Shown here in pieces: positions 37,110 to 49,809 of a DNA stretch of 64,000 nt. Every line of letters starts with the position of its first letter. Within the stretch, counting starts at the first letter, position 1. A model generated the notes under the pieces. It was given only the letters and a program-made list of their open reading frames with translations. It did no database searches and had not been told where the DNA came from. This DNA is from Planctomycetota bacterium (GTDB lineage Bacteria; Planctomycetota; Planctomycetia; Gemmatales; Gemmataceae), in assembly GCA_016873225.1 (NCBI GenBank), contig VGXS01000019.1, forward strand, positions 1 through 64,000, read 5' to 3'. A program made the position numbers and the translations under genes.

Positions 37110-37514
37110 TCACGGCGCCAGGCTCGTGTGCTCGGCGGCCAGTTGCCAGCGGCCGTCTCGGCGCACCCAGACATCGGTGTACCGCTGGGTCTCGCTCACA
37201 GGCTTGCCGTTGCGGATGCCGCGCACCCGCACCCGCCCCGTCTCGATGGCCAAATCACCGGTGATGGCGCGCTTCACCTGGTCGGACTCCACCGATTCGT
37301 AGCGGGTGTCGGGTGATGCCAGCATGGCCAGCACCGCCTTCTTGTCCATCACCCGGCCCGTGGCCGTGGTGAACACCACGGAGGGCGACAGCAGGGCGTC
37401 CAGCGCGCGGATGTCGGCCTTGGAGACCGCGGCGTCGTAGGCCTTGGAGGCGGCTTCCAGTTCCGCCGCCGGGTCGGCCCGCAGGCACAGGCCCAGCACC
37501 AGACCGAGCATCAT
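37110..37514 (-). CDS. NTF2-like (SnoaL/DUF4440-type) protein
   Basis: The 134-residue protein has a short hydrophobic N-terminus and the NTF2-like cone-fold pattern. An N-terminal helix with AYDAAVSKADIRALDALLSPSVVF precedes strands ending YTDVWVRRDGRWQLAAEHTS. The family includes scaffolds and small-molecule enzymes, so no function is assigned. Codons for RGIRNGKPVSE are the source, or a copy, of the 40-nt block inside the adjacent tandem repeat. It is followed in the same direction from upstream by the YpfJ-like gene. Confidence 0.8.
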   Translation of the reverse strand: MMLGLVLGLCLRADPAAELEAASKAYDAAVSKADIRALDALLSPSVVFTTATGRVMDKKAVLAMLASPDTRYESVESDQVKRAITGDLAIETGRVRVRGIRNGKPVSETQRYTDVWVRRDGRWQLAAEHTSLAP

Positions 37515-37532
37515 AGCCTCATCCCGCCTTTC

Positions 37533-38396
37533 TCACAGTTTCAGGGGGGGAATGTTCGGATTGAAGAACCGGTCGAGCGCCTTCTTCTCGGCGTCGCCCG
37601 TCCTGAGGCCCTCGGTGAACCACTTGAGCCTCTGCTCCGAGGTGCCATGGTTGAAGCTCTCGGGATTCACCCAGCCGCGGGCGTTTTTCTGCAGGCGGTC
37701 GTCGCCGATCGCCTTGGCCGTGGTGATCGCCGATTCCACATCCCCCGGCTCGATGATCGACCGTTCCCTCTCGACCCGGTTCCAGCAGACCCCGGCAAGG
37801 TAGTCGGCCTGAAGCTCGAGGCGGATGCCGGCATTTTCCCCCTCACGGCGGCGGTATTGCTCGACCAGCTTGTTGTAGCCCAGCAGGTTCTGCACATTGT
37901 GGCCGACCTCGTGGGCGATCACATAGGCCTTGGAGAAGTCGGCCTTCGAGCCCTTGAGCCGGCTTTCCAACTCCTCGAAGAAGCTCGGGTCCACGAACAC
38001 CTTCCGGCTGGCGGGGCAGTAAAACGGGCCCACCGACGAAGGCGCCACGCCGCAACCCTCGCTGTCCACCCGGTCGGTGAACAGCACGAGGGTTGGTTTT
38101 TCGTACCGCTTGCCGTGGATGGCGAACACATCGGCCCAGGCGCTGTCGGTGTAGCCCATGATTTTTTTCGAGAAGTCGAGCATGCGGTCGTTGACGCCGG
38201 CCTTGCCCTGCCCGGGGTTGCGGGGAGGGACGGCCTTGTTCACGACGGGGCCGACGCGGTCGGCGATGAACTTCGCCTGGCGCAGGTCGCCGGTCATGTA
38301 AAACGCCACGGCCATCACGATGAGGCCGATGATGCCGCCGCCCATGCCCCGGCGGTCCTCGACATTGCCGCTGGCGTCACCATCTTCCCACTTCAT
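37533..38396 (-). CDS. Putative neutral zinc metallopeptidase, YpfJ/KPN_02809 family
   Basis: The 287-residue protein starts MKWEDGDASGNVEDRRG, the family's typical opening, followed by one transmembrane helix (GIIGLIVMAVAFYMTGDL). It carries YVIAHEVGHNVQ (His162, Glu163, His166) and a later third-ligand region around LELQADYLAGVCWN. The first ATG of the open frame lies six codons upstream; the chosen start matches the family. Function in vivo is unknown. Confidence 0.9.
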   Translation of the reverse strand: MKWEDGDASGNVEDRRGMGGGIIGLIVMAVAFYMTGDLRQAKFIADRVGPVVNKAVPPRNPGQGKAGVNDRMLDFSKKIMGYTDSAWADVFAIHGKRYEKPTLVLFTDRVDSEGCGVAPSSVGPFYCPASRKVFVDPSFFEELESRLKGSKADFSKAYVIAHEVGHNVQNLLGYNKLVEQYRRREGENAGIRLELQADYLAGVCWNRVERERSIIEPGDVESAITTAKAIGDDRLQKNARGWVNPESFNHGTSEQRLKWFTEGLRTGDAEKKALDRFFNPNIPPLKL

Positions 38397-38528
38397 CGCC
38401 GCTTCCCGCCTCACAACCGTCGCGACCCGACCACCGGACTCGCATTCCTTTTGTCATCTTAAAGGTTCGCCTCAAGTCGTGTGGCAGAATCGAGAGTCGC
38501 GCCCATCCATGAATCGGGAAAACCACAC

Positions 38529-39032
38529 ATGAGCACGGGATTGGTGTTGTTGGCCTGCGGCCTGCTGTCTGGCGCCGGATCCCCCGCGGTTCGCGACCTG
38601 ACGCGGGCCGATGCCTCCCAACTGGAGGCGATGTTCCGGCAGGCGGCGCCGATGGACTGGTTCCCCGCCGGAGACTGGAACGGCCGCGTGCTGCCGTCAC
38701 CGGGCCGGCGTGGCAACGGCCTGAAGGGCGCGCTGATCGGCATGGGATGGCTCGGCAAGCGTTTCGATACCTCCAAGGCGGTCATGACCAACCGCCTGCC
38801 CTTGGGCACCGCCGTGCCGGCGCGGATGCTGATTGGTTCCTCGTCGTTGGACGGGCGGGATTGCCTGGTGCTGGATTACGCCGGTGTGCAGGGCAGGCTC
38901 ACCAAGTGGGCCGAACCGGTGCACGACGAGGTGCGCGAGATCGCCCCGGGCGTGCTGCTGGGATTCATGTCCAACTCGGCCAAGCCGAACGATCCCCCCC
39001 TGTGGTTTGTGCTGGAGAAGGGGAAGCGGTGA
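38529..39032 (+). CDS. Secreted protein of unknown function (167 aa)
   Basis: A short signal peptide (GLVLLACGLLSGAGS) precedes a compact domain with MDWFPAGDWNGRVLP, GMGWLGKRF, LDYAGVQG and DEVREIAPGVLLGFM. The pattern resembles small planctomycete proteins that may bind lipids or ligands, but no family is recognised. The ATG at 38529 places the signal peptide first. It is divergent from the YpfJ-like gene. Confidence 0.6.
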   Translation: MSTGLVLLACGLLSGAGSPAVRDLTRADASQLEAMFRQAAPMDWFPAGDWNGRVLPSPGRRGNGLKGALIGMGWLGKRFDTSKAVMTNRLPLGTAVPARMLIGSSSLDGRDCLVLDYAGVQGRLTKWAEPVHDEVREIAPGVLLGFMSNSAKPNDPPLWFVLEKGKR

Positions 39033-39223
39033 GGCGGGTTTAGTTGATCGGGTTGATCCGAAGGCTCAAAAAAGAGCCGTCAGCGGAGCCGAAGGCGGAG
39101 TGAGGGGTCAAACAGTCAAGGATCGGTTTTTATTGAATGGGAGAGCGCCCCGTTCCCTTGGCTCCAGCGCCTTTGCCCAGGGAATTGAAGCAAATCCCGC
39201 CTCGTCGAGCCGTGTCGACAAAC

Positions 39224-39249
39224 AAAAACCCGGCGGTTGCCGGGTTTTT
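39224..39249 (-). terminator. Intrinsic terminator of tRNA-Asp
   Basis: An 11-bp perfect stem (39224-39234 with 39239-39249) has a 4-nt loop. On the minus strand the stem ends in TTTTT and continues GTTTG, which suits a transcript leaving the tRNA gene. It is nearly symmetrical and could act in both directions. Confidence 0.8.
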
Positions 39250-39274
39250 GAATCATCACGGTTCAACAGGGAAG

Positions 39275-39348
39275 CGAGGATGGCGGGACTCGAACCCGTA
39301 ACCTCCGCCGTGACAGGGCGGCGCTCTAACCGATTGAGCTACATCCCC
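39275..39348 (-). tRNA. tRNA-Asp(GTC)
   Basis: A 74-nt cloverleaf. The acceptor stem is 7 bp (GGGGATG/CATCCTC, with one G-U) and the D-arm starts TAGCTCAATCGG. The anticodon stem-loop is CCGCC-CTGTCAC-GGCGG with anticodon GTC. The TPsiC arm contains GGTTCGAGTCC. The discriminator is G73 and no CCA is encoded. The gene is followed by a terminator. Confidence 0.97.
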
Positions 39349-39455
39349 ACGGAACGGCGCGGCACCGAGGCCTCGCTGTTCCGCTAAGATCATAACACGA
39401 ACGACCTTTTTGACAAGTCACCGACGGCACCGGCGTCCCTGACGGTGGTCGGGTT

Positions 39456-40556
39456 ATGCGGGGAGGCAGGCTGGTGGCCGCGGCAAACAACCAAGGGGGG
39501 CGCTGGCTCCTCCTGTTATCCATCGGGCTCAACGGGCTGTTCCTGGGAGGCACCTTGGTGCTTGCCGGGTTGGCTTGGTTGTCGGAACCCCTTTGGGCGG
39601 GTCTGGTTGCGGGCACCGAACTCACGGAGGTCTCCAGGCCCGAAAGCGGCAGGGGCGCCGACAAGGTTGCCATTGTCCGGGTGGAGGGAGTGCTCGCCGA
39701 GGGTCTTTTGGGCTACGCGCACAAGCAGGTGGAGCAGGCCGCGGCCGACAAGTCCGTCAAGGCCGTGGTGCTGCGGGTGAACAGCCCCGGCGGAACCATC
39801 ACCAGTTCCGACGACCTCCACCGCCGCCTCACCACCCTCATTTCCGGGGACGAGGCGAGGAAGCGCGATCCCAAGCCGCTGGTGGCCTCGTTCGGCTCAC
39901 TCGCGGCCTCCGGCGGCTACTACATCTCGGCTCCGGCCGCCACGATCTTCTGCGACCGCTCGTGCCTGACGGGCTCCATCGGCGTGTTCGCCGGCCTGCC
40001 CAGCATCGAGGGGTTTTCCAAGCAGCACGGCGTGGGCATGACAGTCATCAAGCAGGGTGAGATCAAGGATTCGGGCTCCATGTTCCGTTCGATGACCCCC
40101 AAGGAACGGCAGGTGTGGCAGGACCTCATCGACACCAGCTACAACCGGTTCGTGGCCGTGGTGGAGGAGGGACGCGGCAAGCGCCTCAAGCGCAAGCTGC
40201 TGGAACCGTTCGCCGTGGCGCCCGTTCGCGCCGGGCCCAACCCGCCCGAGGCATTGCCCTACCAAAGGTACCTGGCCGATGGCGGCATCTATACCGCCGA
40301 GAAGGCGCTCGAACACGGCCTCGTGGATTCCATCGGCACCCTCGACGACGCGGTGGCCGAGGCCCGCAAGCTGGCGCAGCTTGATGAAAGCTCAAGGGTG
40401 GTGGAATACGACCGGCCGCGCTCCCCGTCGGAACTGGCCTTGGGCGTGAGGCTTCCCGCGACTCTTTCCGCCGCGTTCGGCCCCCGGCTTTGGGCGCTGG
40501 CCCCCGGCCATGAGGCCGAGGCCTGGCTGGCCCTGGCGGAAGCCCGGGCCCGATAA
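39456..40556 (+). CDS. sppA: Signal peptide peptidase SppA-type S49 serine protease
   Basis: SppA degrades leftover signal peptides in the membrane with a Ser/Lys dyad. A TM helix (LLLSIGLNGLFLGGTLVLAGLAW) lies near the N-terminus of the 366-residue protein. The S49 fold contains VVLRVNSPGGT, FGSLAASGGYYIS with nucleophile Ser152, LTGSIGVFAG, and VIKQGEIKDSGS, which holds the candidate Lys. It has a single S49 domain, as in the short SppA form. Confidence 0.92.
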   Translation: MRGGRLVAAANNQGGRWLLLLSIGLNGLFLGGTLVLAGLAWLSEPLWAGLVAGTELTEVSRPESGRGADKVAIVRVEGVLAEGLLGYAHKQVEQAAADKSVKAVVLRVNSPGGTITSSDDLHRRLTTLISGDEARKRDPKPLVASFGSLAASGGYYISAPAATIFCDRSCLTGSIGVFAGLPSIEGFSKQHGVGMTVIKQGEIKDSGSMFRSMTPKERQVWQDLIDTSYNRFVAVVEEGRGKRLKRKLLEPFAVAPVRAGPNPPEALPYQRYLADGGIYTAEKALEHGLVDSIGTLDDAVAEARKLAQLDESSRVVEYDRPRSPSELALGVRLPATLSAAFGPRLWALAPGHEAEAWLALAEARAR

Positions 40557-40614
40557 ACGGCTTGCCAAGCAAGCTTGGTGATTTTTCATCGCGATGCTTT
40601 TGGAGACCGGTTTC

Positions 40615-41418
40615 ATGAAGACAATCGCGGCCTGCCTGTTGGCCTGGTCCTCGCTGGTTCAACCGCCCAAGGAACCCACCAACGCCGCCGAGGCGGCGCG
40701 CAAGGCCGCCGTGGAAGCCGAGGTGGACAGAAAATACCGCGAACTGGTGGCCAAGCTCACCCCCGGGGAGCAGGCATGGGAGAAAACCCTGCAGGACCAT
40801 TTGGGATCGTTTTACCTGCCCCTGCACAAGCGCGACAAAATCGCGGAAAAATCAAACGCCTGGGATTTCGTCAAGGATGATCCCAACCTGCCAAGGGTGC
40901 TGCTCATCGGCGACTCGGTTTCGCGCGGCTACACGCAGGCGGCGCGCAAGGCCCTCGCCGGCAAGGCGAATCTCCACCGGGCACCGGCCAACTGCGGGCC
41001 CACGGCCAGCGGCATCAAGAACCTCGACGCCTGGATTGGCGAGGGCCGGTGGGATCTCATCCATTTCAACTTCGGCATCCACGACCGTGGCACGCCATTG
41101 GCCGATTACACCGGCAGGCTCGAGCAACTGGTGGCGCGGATGAAAAAGACGGGCGCGAAACTCGTATGGGCCAGCACCACGCCGATTCCCGACCCGGCTG
41201 ATGGCAAGCAGAAGGCGGCCTCCATCGTGGAGCGCAACGCGGCCGCCGCCAAGGTGATGGCCGCGCAAGGCGTGCCCACCGACGACCTCTTTGCCGCCGT
41301 CACCCCGCACCTGGCGGAAATGCAAAACCCGAACGATGTCCATTTCAACGGCAAGGGACACGACTTCCTGGGCCAAAAGGTGGCCGAGTCGATCGCAAAG
41401 GCACTCGAGGGGAAATAG
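40615..41418 (+). CDS. Secreted SGNH/GDSL hydrolase
   Basis: The 267-residue protein has a signal peptide (TIAACLLAWSSLVQ) and a long charged N-terminal helix. The SGNH blocks are LLIGDSVSRGY (block I Ser), CGPTASGIKN (block II), HFNFGIHDRG and PNDVHFNGKGHDFLG (block V Asp and His). Such enzymes are esterases or acetylesterases of carbohydrates or lipids. ATG 40615 has GGAG nine bases upstream; an earlier ATG in the open frame is less likely. Confidence 0.87.
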   Translation: MKTIAACLLAWSSLVQPPKEPTNAAEAARKAAVEAEVDRKYRELVAKLTPGEQAWEKTLQDHLGSFYLPLHKRDKIAEKSNAWDFVKDDPNLPRVLLIGDSVSRGYTQAARKALAGKANLHRAPANCGPTASGIKNLDAWIGEGRWDLIHFNFGIHDRGTPLADYTGRLEQLVARMKKTGAKLVWASTTPIPDPADGKQKAASIVERNAAAAKVMAAQGVPTDDLFAAVTPHLAEMQNPNDVHFNGKGHDFLGQKVAESIAKALEGK

Positions 41419-41424
41419 CCCCGA

Positions 41425-42498
41425 TCAGGGCTTGCGCAGCACCCTCACGCGGTGGTTCTCGCTGTCGCCGATGTACACGGCGCCGTCGGCGTCGACGAAC
41501 ACGCCATGGGGGCGGGCAAGCCGGCACTTGAGCGGATCGCCGTCGGGGCCGTCGGCCTTCTTGCCGTCGCCCACCAGCAGTTCCAAGGTTCCCTTGGCCA
41601 CATCCACCATCCGGATCGAGTGCGACTCGGTGTCGGCAAGGTAGACATTGCCCTTGGCGTCGGTGCTGGCTCCCTTGGGGCCGGAAAGGGTGGCGGCCAG
41701 CGCAGGCCCGCCGTTGCCCGTGAAGCCGGGCTTGCCGGTGCCCGCGACGCGCCTGAAGGTTCCGGCCCTCGTGTCGATTTTCAACAGGGCATTGCCTTCG
41801 CGCAGGGCCAGCCACAGGGTTCCATCGGGCCCAAAGGCCAGGGCGCGCGGTCCGTGCACGCTGGATGAACCAACCACGGTTCCGTCGGGTGATGTCTTCT
41901 TCTCGCCGTTGCCGGCATAGGTGGAAATGTTGCCGGTTTTCATGTCCACCTTGCGAACGCGGTGGTTGAGGATGTCGCAGACAAGGATGTCGCCTTGGGA
42001 ATCGATGACGAGGCTGTGGGGGGCGCTCATCTGAGCCTTGTTGGCCGGCCCGCCGTCGCCCGAGAAGCCGGCCTTGCCGGTGCCGGCGACGGTGGAGATG
42101 ACTCCCGACCTGGCGTCGACCTTGCGGACGACATGGTTGCCGATCTCGACGAAATACAGGTTGCCCGCCTTGTCCCAGGCGAGTTCGTAAGGCTGGTTGA
42201 GCGAAGCCCCGGTGGCCTGGCCGCCGTCGCCCGCGTAGGCCTTCTTGCCGTTGCCGGCGAAGGTGGAGATGACGCCATCCTTGCCCACGCGGCGCACGCG
42301 GTGATTGTCGACATCGCAGATATACATGAAGCCGTCGGGCCCGCGGGCGATGGCGAACGGGTTGTTGAGAAGCGCCTTGGAAGCGGGTCCGCCGTCGCCG
42401 GCGAAGCCTTTCTGGCCGGTGCCGGCGAAGGTGGAAACGGATTGGGCGGCGGCCTGGGCGGCGGCCAAGGCGAGGGCCATGAGGGCGGCGAGGCGCAT
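41425..42498 (-). CDS. Secreted NHL-repeat beta-propeller protein
   Basis: The 357-residue protein has a signal peptide and about six repeats of the form V-x-T-F/V-A-G-T/N-G-x-x-G-F/Y-x-G-D-G-G-x-A with DNHRVRRV/DILNHRVRKV cores. NHL propellers bind proteins, RNA or ligands; many planctomycete copies are secreted. It is convergent with the SGNH gene, with only a few bases between stops. Confidence 0.88.
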   Translation of the reverse strand: MRLAALMALALAAAQAAAQSVSTFAGTGQKGFAGDGGPASKALLNNPFAIARGPDGFMYICDVDNHRVRRVGKDGVISTFAGNGKKAYAGDGGQATGASLNQPYELAWDKAGNLYFVEIGNHVVRKVDARSGVISTVAGTGKAGFSGDGGPANKAQMSAPHSLVIDSQGDILVCDILNHRVRKVDMKTGNISTYAGNGEKKTSPDGTVVGSSSVHGPRALAFGPDGTLWLALREGNALLKIDTRAGTFRRVAGTGKPGFTGNGGPALAATLSGPKGASTDAKGNVYLADTESHSIRMVDVAKGTLELLVGDGKKADGPDGDPLKCRLARPHGVFVDADGAVYIGDSENHRVRVLRKP

Positions 42499-42562
42499 CG
42501 AATCTTCTCCTGTTCCGGATAAATGCCATCCGGCCGCGGGGGGCGGGGTTCGTCGAGGGGGA

Positions 42563-45262
<2,700 letters not shown>

Positions 45263-45375
45263 GGCGATGAAGTCCCATGGGAATCGCGGTGAGAGTGTCA
45301 TTATCTTGTCAGCAGCGGTTGACGCTGGCAACGCTCGAGCCCGGCGGGGTTTGTATTTGAGGAGGGCTTCTTTTC

Positions 45376-46713
45376 ATGAGAGCGATACCCGGCGTCCTGT
45401 TCCTGTCATTGGTTCTCACCCAGGCCACGGCCCGGGCGCAGGATGCCTGGCCCGGCTTCAGGGGTCTCGGCATGGCCGGACTCGGCGGCCCCGTTCCCGG
45501 GCTCGATAGCAAGGCCACCTCCGACCTCGTGCGCTGGCGCGCCCCCGTGCCCGGGCGCGGCTGGTCGAGCCCCGTGGTCCATTCGGGCAAGGTTTTCCTG
45601 ACCACATCCACAAGCGAGATTCCCGGGCCGGAACAGCGCAAGGGCCTCTACATCCTCGACTTGCAGGGAAAGGCCCAGCCCGGCGAACGCGCCTGGGAAG
45701 TGCTGGCGTTCGACGCGTCGACCGGCAAGGCCCTGTGGCGGACTCCCGTGTTCTCAGGGGAGGCTCGCGGCACCATCCACATCAAGAACTCGTTCGCCTC
45801 GGAAACCCCGTGCGCCGACGACAAGCGGGTGATCGCGATGTTCGGCAACCGCGGCATCGCCGCGCTCGACCACGCCGGCAAGGTGCTGTGGAAGTTCGAC
45901 CTGCCGGTGCGCAAAACAGAAATGGGCTGGGGGCCCGCAGCGTCACCCGTGCTGCATGAGGGTGTTGTGTATCTGGCCATGGATTCGGAGGAGGAATCGC
46001 TCGTCTGGGCCATCAACGCCAACACCGGCGACACCCTGTGGAAAAGGATCAGGGCCGAAAAGAGCAACTGGGCCACCCCGTTTGTCTGGGCGCATCCGGC
46101 CGGCACCGAGGTCATCACGCCGGGCAAAGGCAAGGTGCGCTCCTACGACACCAAGGGCGAACTTCTCTGGGAACTCGGCGGCATGTCGATGATTTCCATA
46201 CCCACCCCCAGCGCCGGCACCATCGGCGGCAAGCCGCTGCTTTTTGTCTCGTCGGGCTATGTGATGGACATCCGCAAGCCTGTGTTCGCCATCCGCCCGG
46301 GTTCACGCGGCGACATTTCGCTCAAGTTGGGGGAGAACGCCAACTCCTATGTCGCCTGGCGAAATGGCGGCGCGGGGCCGTATCATCCTTCCCCCGTGCT
46401 CGCCGGCGACAGGCTTCATGTCCTGCTCGACCGTGGCTTCCTCACCACGCTCGACGCCTCAACGGGCAAGGCCCTGCTCGACAAGGCCGGCCTGGGCAGG
46501 TCGCTGCAATTCACCGCCTCGCCCGTCATGGCGGGCGACCGGCTCGTGGCCGTCACCGAGGATGCCGAGGTGCTGGTGCTGGACCCGGCGACTCCGGGCA
46601 AGCCCCTGGCCCGGCATGCCCTGGGGGGAATGGCCTTGGCCACGCCGGCGGTCAGCGGCGGGGCCCTCTTCGTGCGTACGCAGAACGAATTGGTGCAGCT
46701 GAAGTCGCGCTAG
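45376..46713 (+). CDS. Secreted PQQ/BamB-like beta-propeller protein
   Basis: The 445-residue protein has a signal peptide (VLFLSLVLTQATARA). Repeats such as VLAFDASTGKALWRTP, VWAINANTGDTLWKR and LTTLDASTGKALLDK match the PQQ-like/BamB propeller consensus. Free PQQ binding is not implied. It is divergent from acnA. A 247-bp gap follows before the ABC ATPase, with no gene seen. Confidence 0.87.
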   Translation: MRAIPGVLFLSLVLTQATARAQDAWPGFRGLGMAGLGGPVPGLDSKATSDLVRWRAPVPGRGWSSPVVHSGKVFLTTSTSEIPGPEQRKGLYILDLQGKAQPGERAWEVLAFDASTGKALWRTPVFSGEARGTIHIKNSFASETPCADDKRVIAMFGNRGIAALDHAGKVLWKFDLPVRKTEMGWGPAASPVLHEGVVYLAMDSEEESLVWAINANTGDTLWKRIRAEKSNWATPFVWAHPAGTEVITPGKGKVRSYDTKGELLWELGGMSMISIPTPSAGTIGGKPLLFVSSGYVMDIRKPVFAIRPGSRGDISLKLGENANSYVAWRNGGAGPYHPSPVLAGDRLHVLLDRGFLTTLDASTGKALLDKAGLGRSLQFTASPVMAGDRLVAVTEDAEVLVLDPATPGKPLARHALGGMALATPAVSGGALFVRTQNELVQLKSR

Positions 46714-46960
46714 GCCGGGTGGAAGGCCCGGAGTCGCCAGAAGCGGCGCAACACCGCCCCAAACCGCGCCCGCCATGTGTGGAACCGATGAAGCGGGGGT
46801 CCACCGCTTGAATGGACAGTTGTCCAAACTAAGATGCCTTATGAATTGGAGTTCCGTGGATTCGCCCCCCGGTTCCGGTCCGCGAACCTCCTGACAATGC
46901 CGGCCGTAGAGTCCGGATTGGCCTATTGTCTTCATACCTGTCACGCTGGAAGGCCTTCGC

Positions 46961-47866
46961 ATGAGCAACAAGGTGGTGGAGACCCGGAAGCTCACCAAAA
47001 TTTTCCTTGATTTCTGGGGACGCAAGAAGAAGACCGCGCTCCGCGCGCTCGACATCCATGTCGAGGAAGGCGAGATCTTCGGCCTGCTCGGGCCCAACGG
47101 TTCGGGCAAGACAACCACGATCAAGCTGCTGCTGGGCCTTCTCTACCCCACCGAGGGCGAGGCCCTGGTGCTCGGCAAGCCGACCACGGATGTGCGCAAG
47201 AACGAATTCATCGGCTACCTTCCGGAAGAGTCGTACCTGTACCGTTTCCTCACCGCGGAGGAGACGCTCGACTTCTACGGGCGTCTCTTCGACATCGAGG
47301 GGGCTGAACGGCGTCGCCGGGCCGCGGAACTGATTGAGCGCGTGGGCCTGCAGCGCGACCGCAAGAGGCAACTGCGCGAGTACAGCAAGGGCATGCGGCA
47401 AAGGATCGGCCTGGCCCAGGCCCTTATCAACAATCCCAAGCTTGTGATCCTCGACGAACCGACCTCGGGGCTCGACCCCCTGGGCGCCTACTGGATGAAA
47501 GACCTCATCCGCCAGCTGCGCGATGAGGGAAAGACGGTCATCATGTGCAGCCACCGGCTGGAGGATGTCCAGGACATCTGCGACCGCATCGCCATTCTCC
47601 ACGAGGGAGACCTGCAGGCTTATGGCAAGGTCAGCACCCTGCTGGAAGATGCCGACCGCCTCGAACTTCGGGCCAGCGACATCAAGCTCACCGCCGAACT
47701 CAAGGCCGAATTGGCCGAGGTTATCCGGAAACACGGCGGCAAGCTCGACAGCTTCGGACACCCCACGACCACCTTGGAGGATTACTTCCTCAAGGTGGTG
47801 GCGGAATCCAAGGCCAGGCCGGGACGACGCTTCCTGGCCGACGACAAGGCGCCACAGGCCAGGTGA
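46961..47866 (+). CDS. ABC transporter ATP-binding protein
   Basis: The 301-residue ATPase has Walker [11 protein letters not shown], signature [13 protein letters not shown], Walker [14 protein letters not shown] and the H-loop MCSHRLE. A C-terminal extension with [15 protein letters not shown] follows, as in ABC-2 exporters. It is separated by 5 bp from the permease gene, so the two form one transporter. The substrate is unknown. Confidence 0.96.
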   Translation: MSNKVVETRKLTKIFLDFWGRKKKTALRALDIHVEEGEIFGLLGPNGSGKTTTIKLLLGLLYPTEGEALVLGKPTTDVRKNEFIGYLPEESYLYRFLTAEETLDFYGRLFDIEGAERRRRAAELIERVGLQRDRKRQLREYSKGMRQRIGLAQALINNPKLVILDEPTSGLDPLGAYWMKDLIRQLRDEGKTVIMCSHRLEDVQDICDRIAILHEGDLQAYGKVSTLLEDADRLELRASDIKLTAELKAELAEVIRKHGGKLDSFGHPTTTLEDYFLKVVAESKARPGRRFLADDKAPQAR

Positions 47867-47871
47867 GCACC

Positions 47872-49773
47872 ATGACCACCATTCTTCCATGGGCGGCCCT
47901 GTCGCTGGAGCGCGACCCCCTCGAACTGGCGCAGATCGTCAGTTTGCCCACTGTCTCCAACTACCTGCTCACCGTGGGCGCCCTGTGCTCGCTGTGCGTG
48001 TTCCTGTGGCTGCTTCGCGGCGGGTTTGGCTCGGTCGGCAGGCTCTTCGGCGGAGCAAGGTCGATGGTGCTGGCCCTGTTGGCGTTGGCCTTGCCCATGT
48101 TCCTGCTCGACATCGCCAGTATCTTCGCGCTGTTCCGGCCGCTGTTCCTGCCGGCTGACGCGGTCATCAGCGCCAACGCGCCACTGGTTCCCCGGCCCGA
48201 GTGGACGAACATCCCCCTCGCCATTTCCGGGCTTGCCTCCATCCTTCTCGTCGCCGCTCCTTTCGTCGCCAATCTGCCGCGGCTAAGCCTGAGGCGGATC
48301 CTGGCGATCGCCAATTTGAGCTTCAAGGAGGCGATCCGCAAACGCGTCCTCTACGCCTTCACAGGCCTTCTGCTCATCGTGCTGTTCGGTTCGTGGTTCA
48401 TCCCGTCCAAGCCGACCGACGAGCTGCGCACCTATGTTTCGGTGGTCTTTTACGCGATGACGGTGGTCCTGATGCTGGTTGGCGCGCTGCTCGCCGCCTC
48501 GGGCCTGCCGGCCGACATCCGCACCCAGTCGCTCTACCTCATCGTGACCAAGCCCGTGGAGCGGGTGGAGATACTGCTGGGCCGGCTGACCGGAACGATG
48601 GCGCTGATGACGCTGGTGCTGCTGGCGCTCACCGGGGCCGGGTTGCTCTACATCATCCGCGGCGTTTCGCCCGACGCGGCCGAGGAGAGCCTCAAGGCGC
48701 GCGAGCCGCTGTTCGGGATCCTCGCGTTCAAGAACACCTCGAGCGAGGCCAAGGGTGACAATGTCGGCCGGGAATGGGAATACCGCGGCTACATTTCGGG
48801 CCCAACCCAGGGTCCCTCGGGCCTGGTCACGCCGCAGGCCTCGTGGACCTACGCGACGGTCCCGGCCTACCTCGGCTCCCGGGACAAGGTGCAGGCCGAG
48901 TTCACATTCGACATCTACCGCACCACCAAGGGCTTCGAGAACCGGGGCGTCGGCATCGGCCTGGTGATCACGACCCGCAACCACGACCCCGAGGAACTTC
49001 GCAAGGCCCGGGAGAAAAATCCAGGCCTGACACCGGAACAGGTCGCCACCGATCACGGCTTCTTCCAGCCCGCCGGCTCGGTGACATTCTTCGACTACTC
49101 CACAGGGTCGGTCGCGGTGCCCGGCGGCCTGTTCGCCAACGCCCAGAAGGGTGATCCGCAGAAGCCGGCCCTCACCGTGACGGTGACCTGCAAGGAATCG
49201 ACCCAGTATGTCGGCATGGCTCGCTACGACTTCTACTTCCGCGCCGATGACGCCCGCGCCGGCGCGCAGCCCCTCCGCTTCGCCGGGAACTTCCTGCTGG
49301 CCTCGTTCGCGCTGTGGCTGCGCCTGTTGCTGGTGATCAGCGTGACCCTCGTCATGTCGACGGAACTCAGCACCGTGATCTCGCTGCTGATGGGCATGGT
49401 CCTCATGATGCTGGCCCATGTGCAGGAATTCGTGCGGGAACTGGTGGAGGGCAAGTCCGCCGGCGGCGGCCCGCTCGAGAACATCAAGCGCATCATCGAC
49501 AACTCGGTCGCGGCCAAGCCCCTGGAAGACACCGCGCTCAACACGCTGATCCAGCAGAGCGACAAGGTCGTGCGCGAGGTGCTGGGCGGCCTGGCGCGGT
49601 TCCTGCCCGAGGTCGACCGCCTCGCGTACTACCCGGAATATGTCGGCAACGGCTTCGCCATCGGCGGCGGCGACCTTGCTGGCAACGCGATCGTTACGGT
49701 GTTTTACATCCTTCCCTGGCTGCTGCTGGGGTACCACCTGCTGCGCTGGCGCGAGGTCGCCGGACCCACCTGA
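47872..49773 (+). CDS. ABC-2-type permease with large extracytoplasmic insert
   Basis: The 633-residue membrane protein has hydrophobic helices in its first 240 residues. They are followed by a roughly 210-residue soluble region (about residues 265-475), and by helices around LASFALWLRLLLVISVTLVMSTEL and TVISLLMGMVLMMLAHV. The last helix is IVTVFYILPWLLLGYHLL. The soluble insert contains beta-rich sequence such as KVQAEFTFDIYRTTKGFENRG. Coupling to the ATPase is clear from the 5-bp spacing. A start at ATG 47872 gives a normal N-terminus; the longer open frame overlaps the ATPase gene. Confidence 0.85.
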   Translation: MTTILPWAALSLERDPLELAQIVSLPTVSNYLLTVGALCSLCVFLWLLRGGFGSVGRLFGGARSMVLALLALALPMFLLDIASIFALFRPLFLPADAVISANAPLVPRPEWTNIPLAISGLASILLVAAPFVANLPRLSLRRILAIANLSFKEAIRKRVLYAFTGLLLIVLFGSWFIPSKPTDELRTYVSVVFYAMTVVLMLVGALLAASGLPADIRTQSLYLIVTKPVERVEILLGRLTGTMALMTLVLLALTGAGLLYIIRGVSPDAAEESLKAREPLFGILAFKNTSSEAKGDNVGREWEYRGYISGPTQGPSGLVTPQASWTYATVPAYLGSRDKVQAEFTFDIYRTTKGFENRGVGIGLVITTRNHDPEELRKAREKNPGLTPEQVATDHGFFQPAGSVTFFDYSTGSVAVPGGLFANAQKGDPQKPALTVTVTCKESTQYVGMARYDFYFRADDARAGAQPLRFAGNFLLASFALWLRLLLVISVTLVMSTELSTVISLLMGMVLMMLAHVQEFVRELVEGKSAGGGPLENIKRIIDNSVAAKPLEDTALNTLIQQSDKVVREVLGGLARFLPEVDRLAYYPEYVGNGFAIGGGDLAGNAIVTVFYILPWLLLGYHLLRWREVAGPT

Positions 49774-49809
49774 TCCGGATAGGGGCGCGCGGCGCGGGGA
49801 GGACGAGCG

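Noticed and set aside
36785-37264. Short open frames through the 231-bp repeats
   Set aside because: They merely read the repeat and hairpin sequence; no ribosome-binding site or conserved protein, and copies differ by stop codons.
39063-39078. GGCTC-AAAAAA-GAGCC hairpin after the 167-residue gene as a terminator
   Set aside because: The stem is only 5 bp and no T-tract follows; left unannotated.
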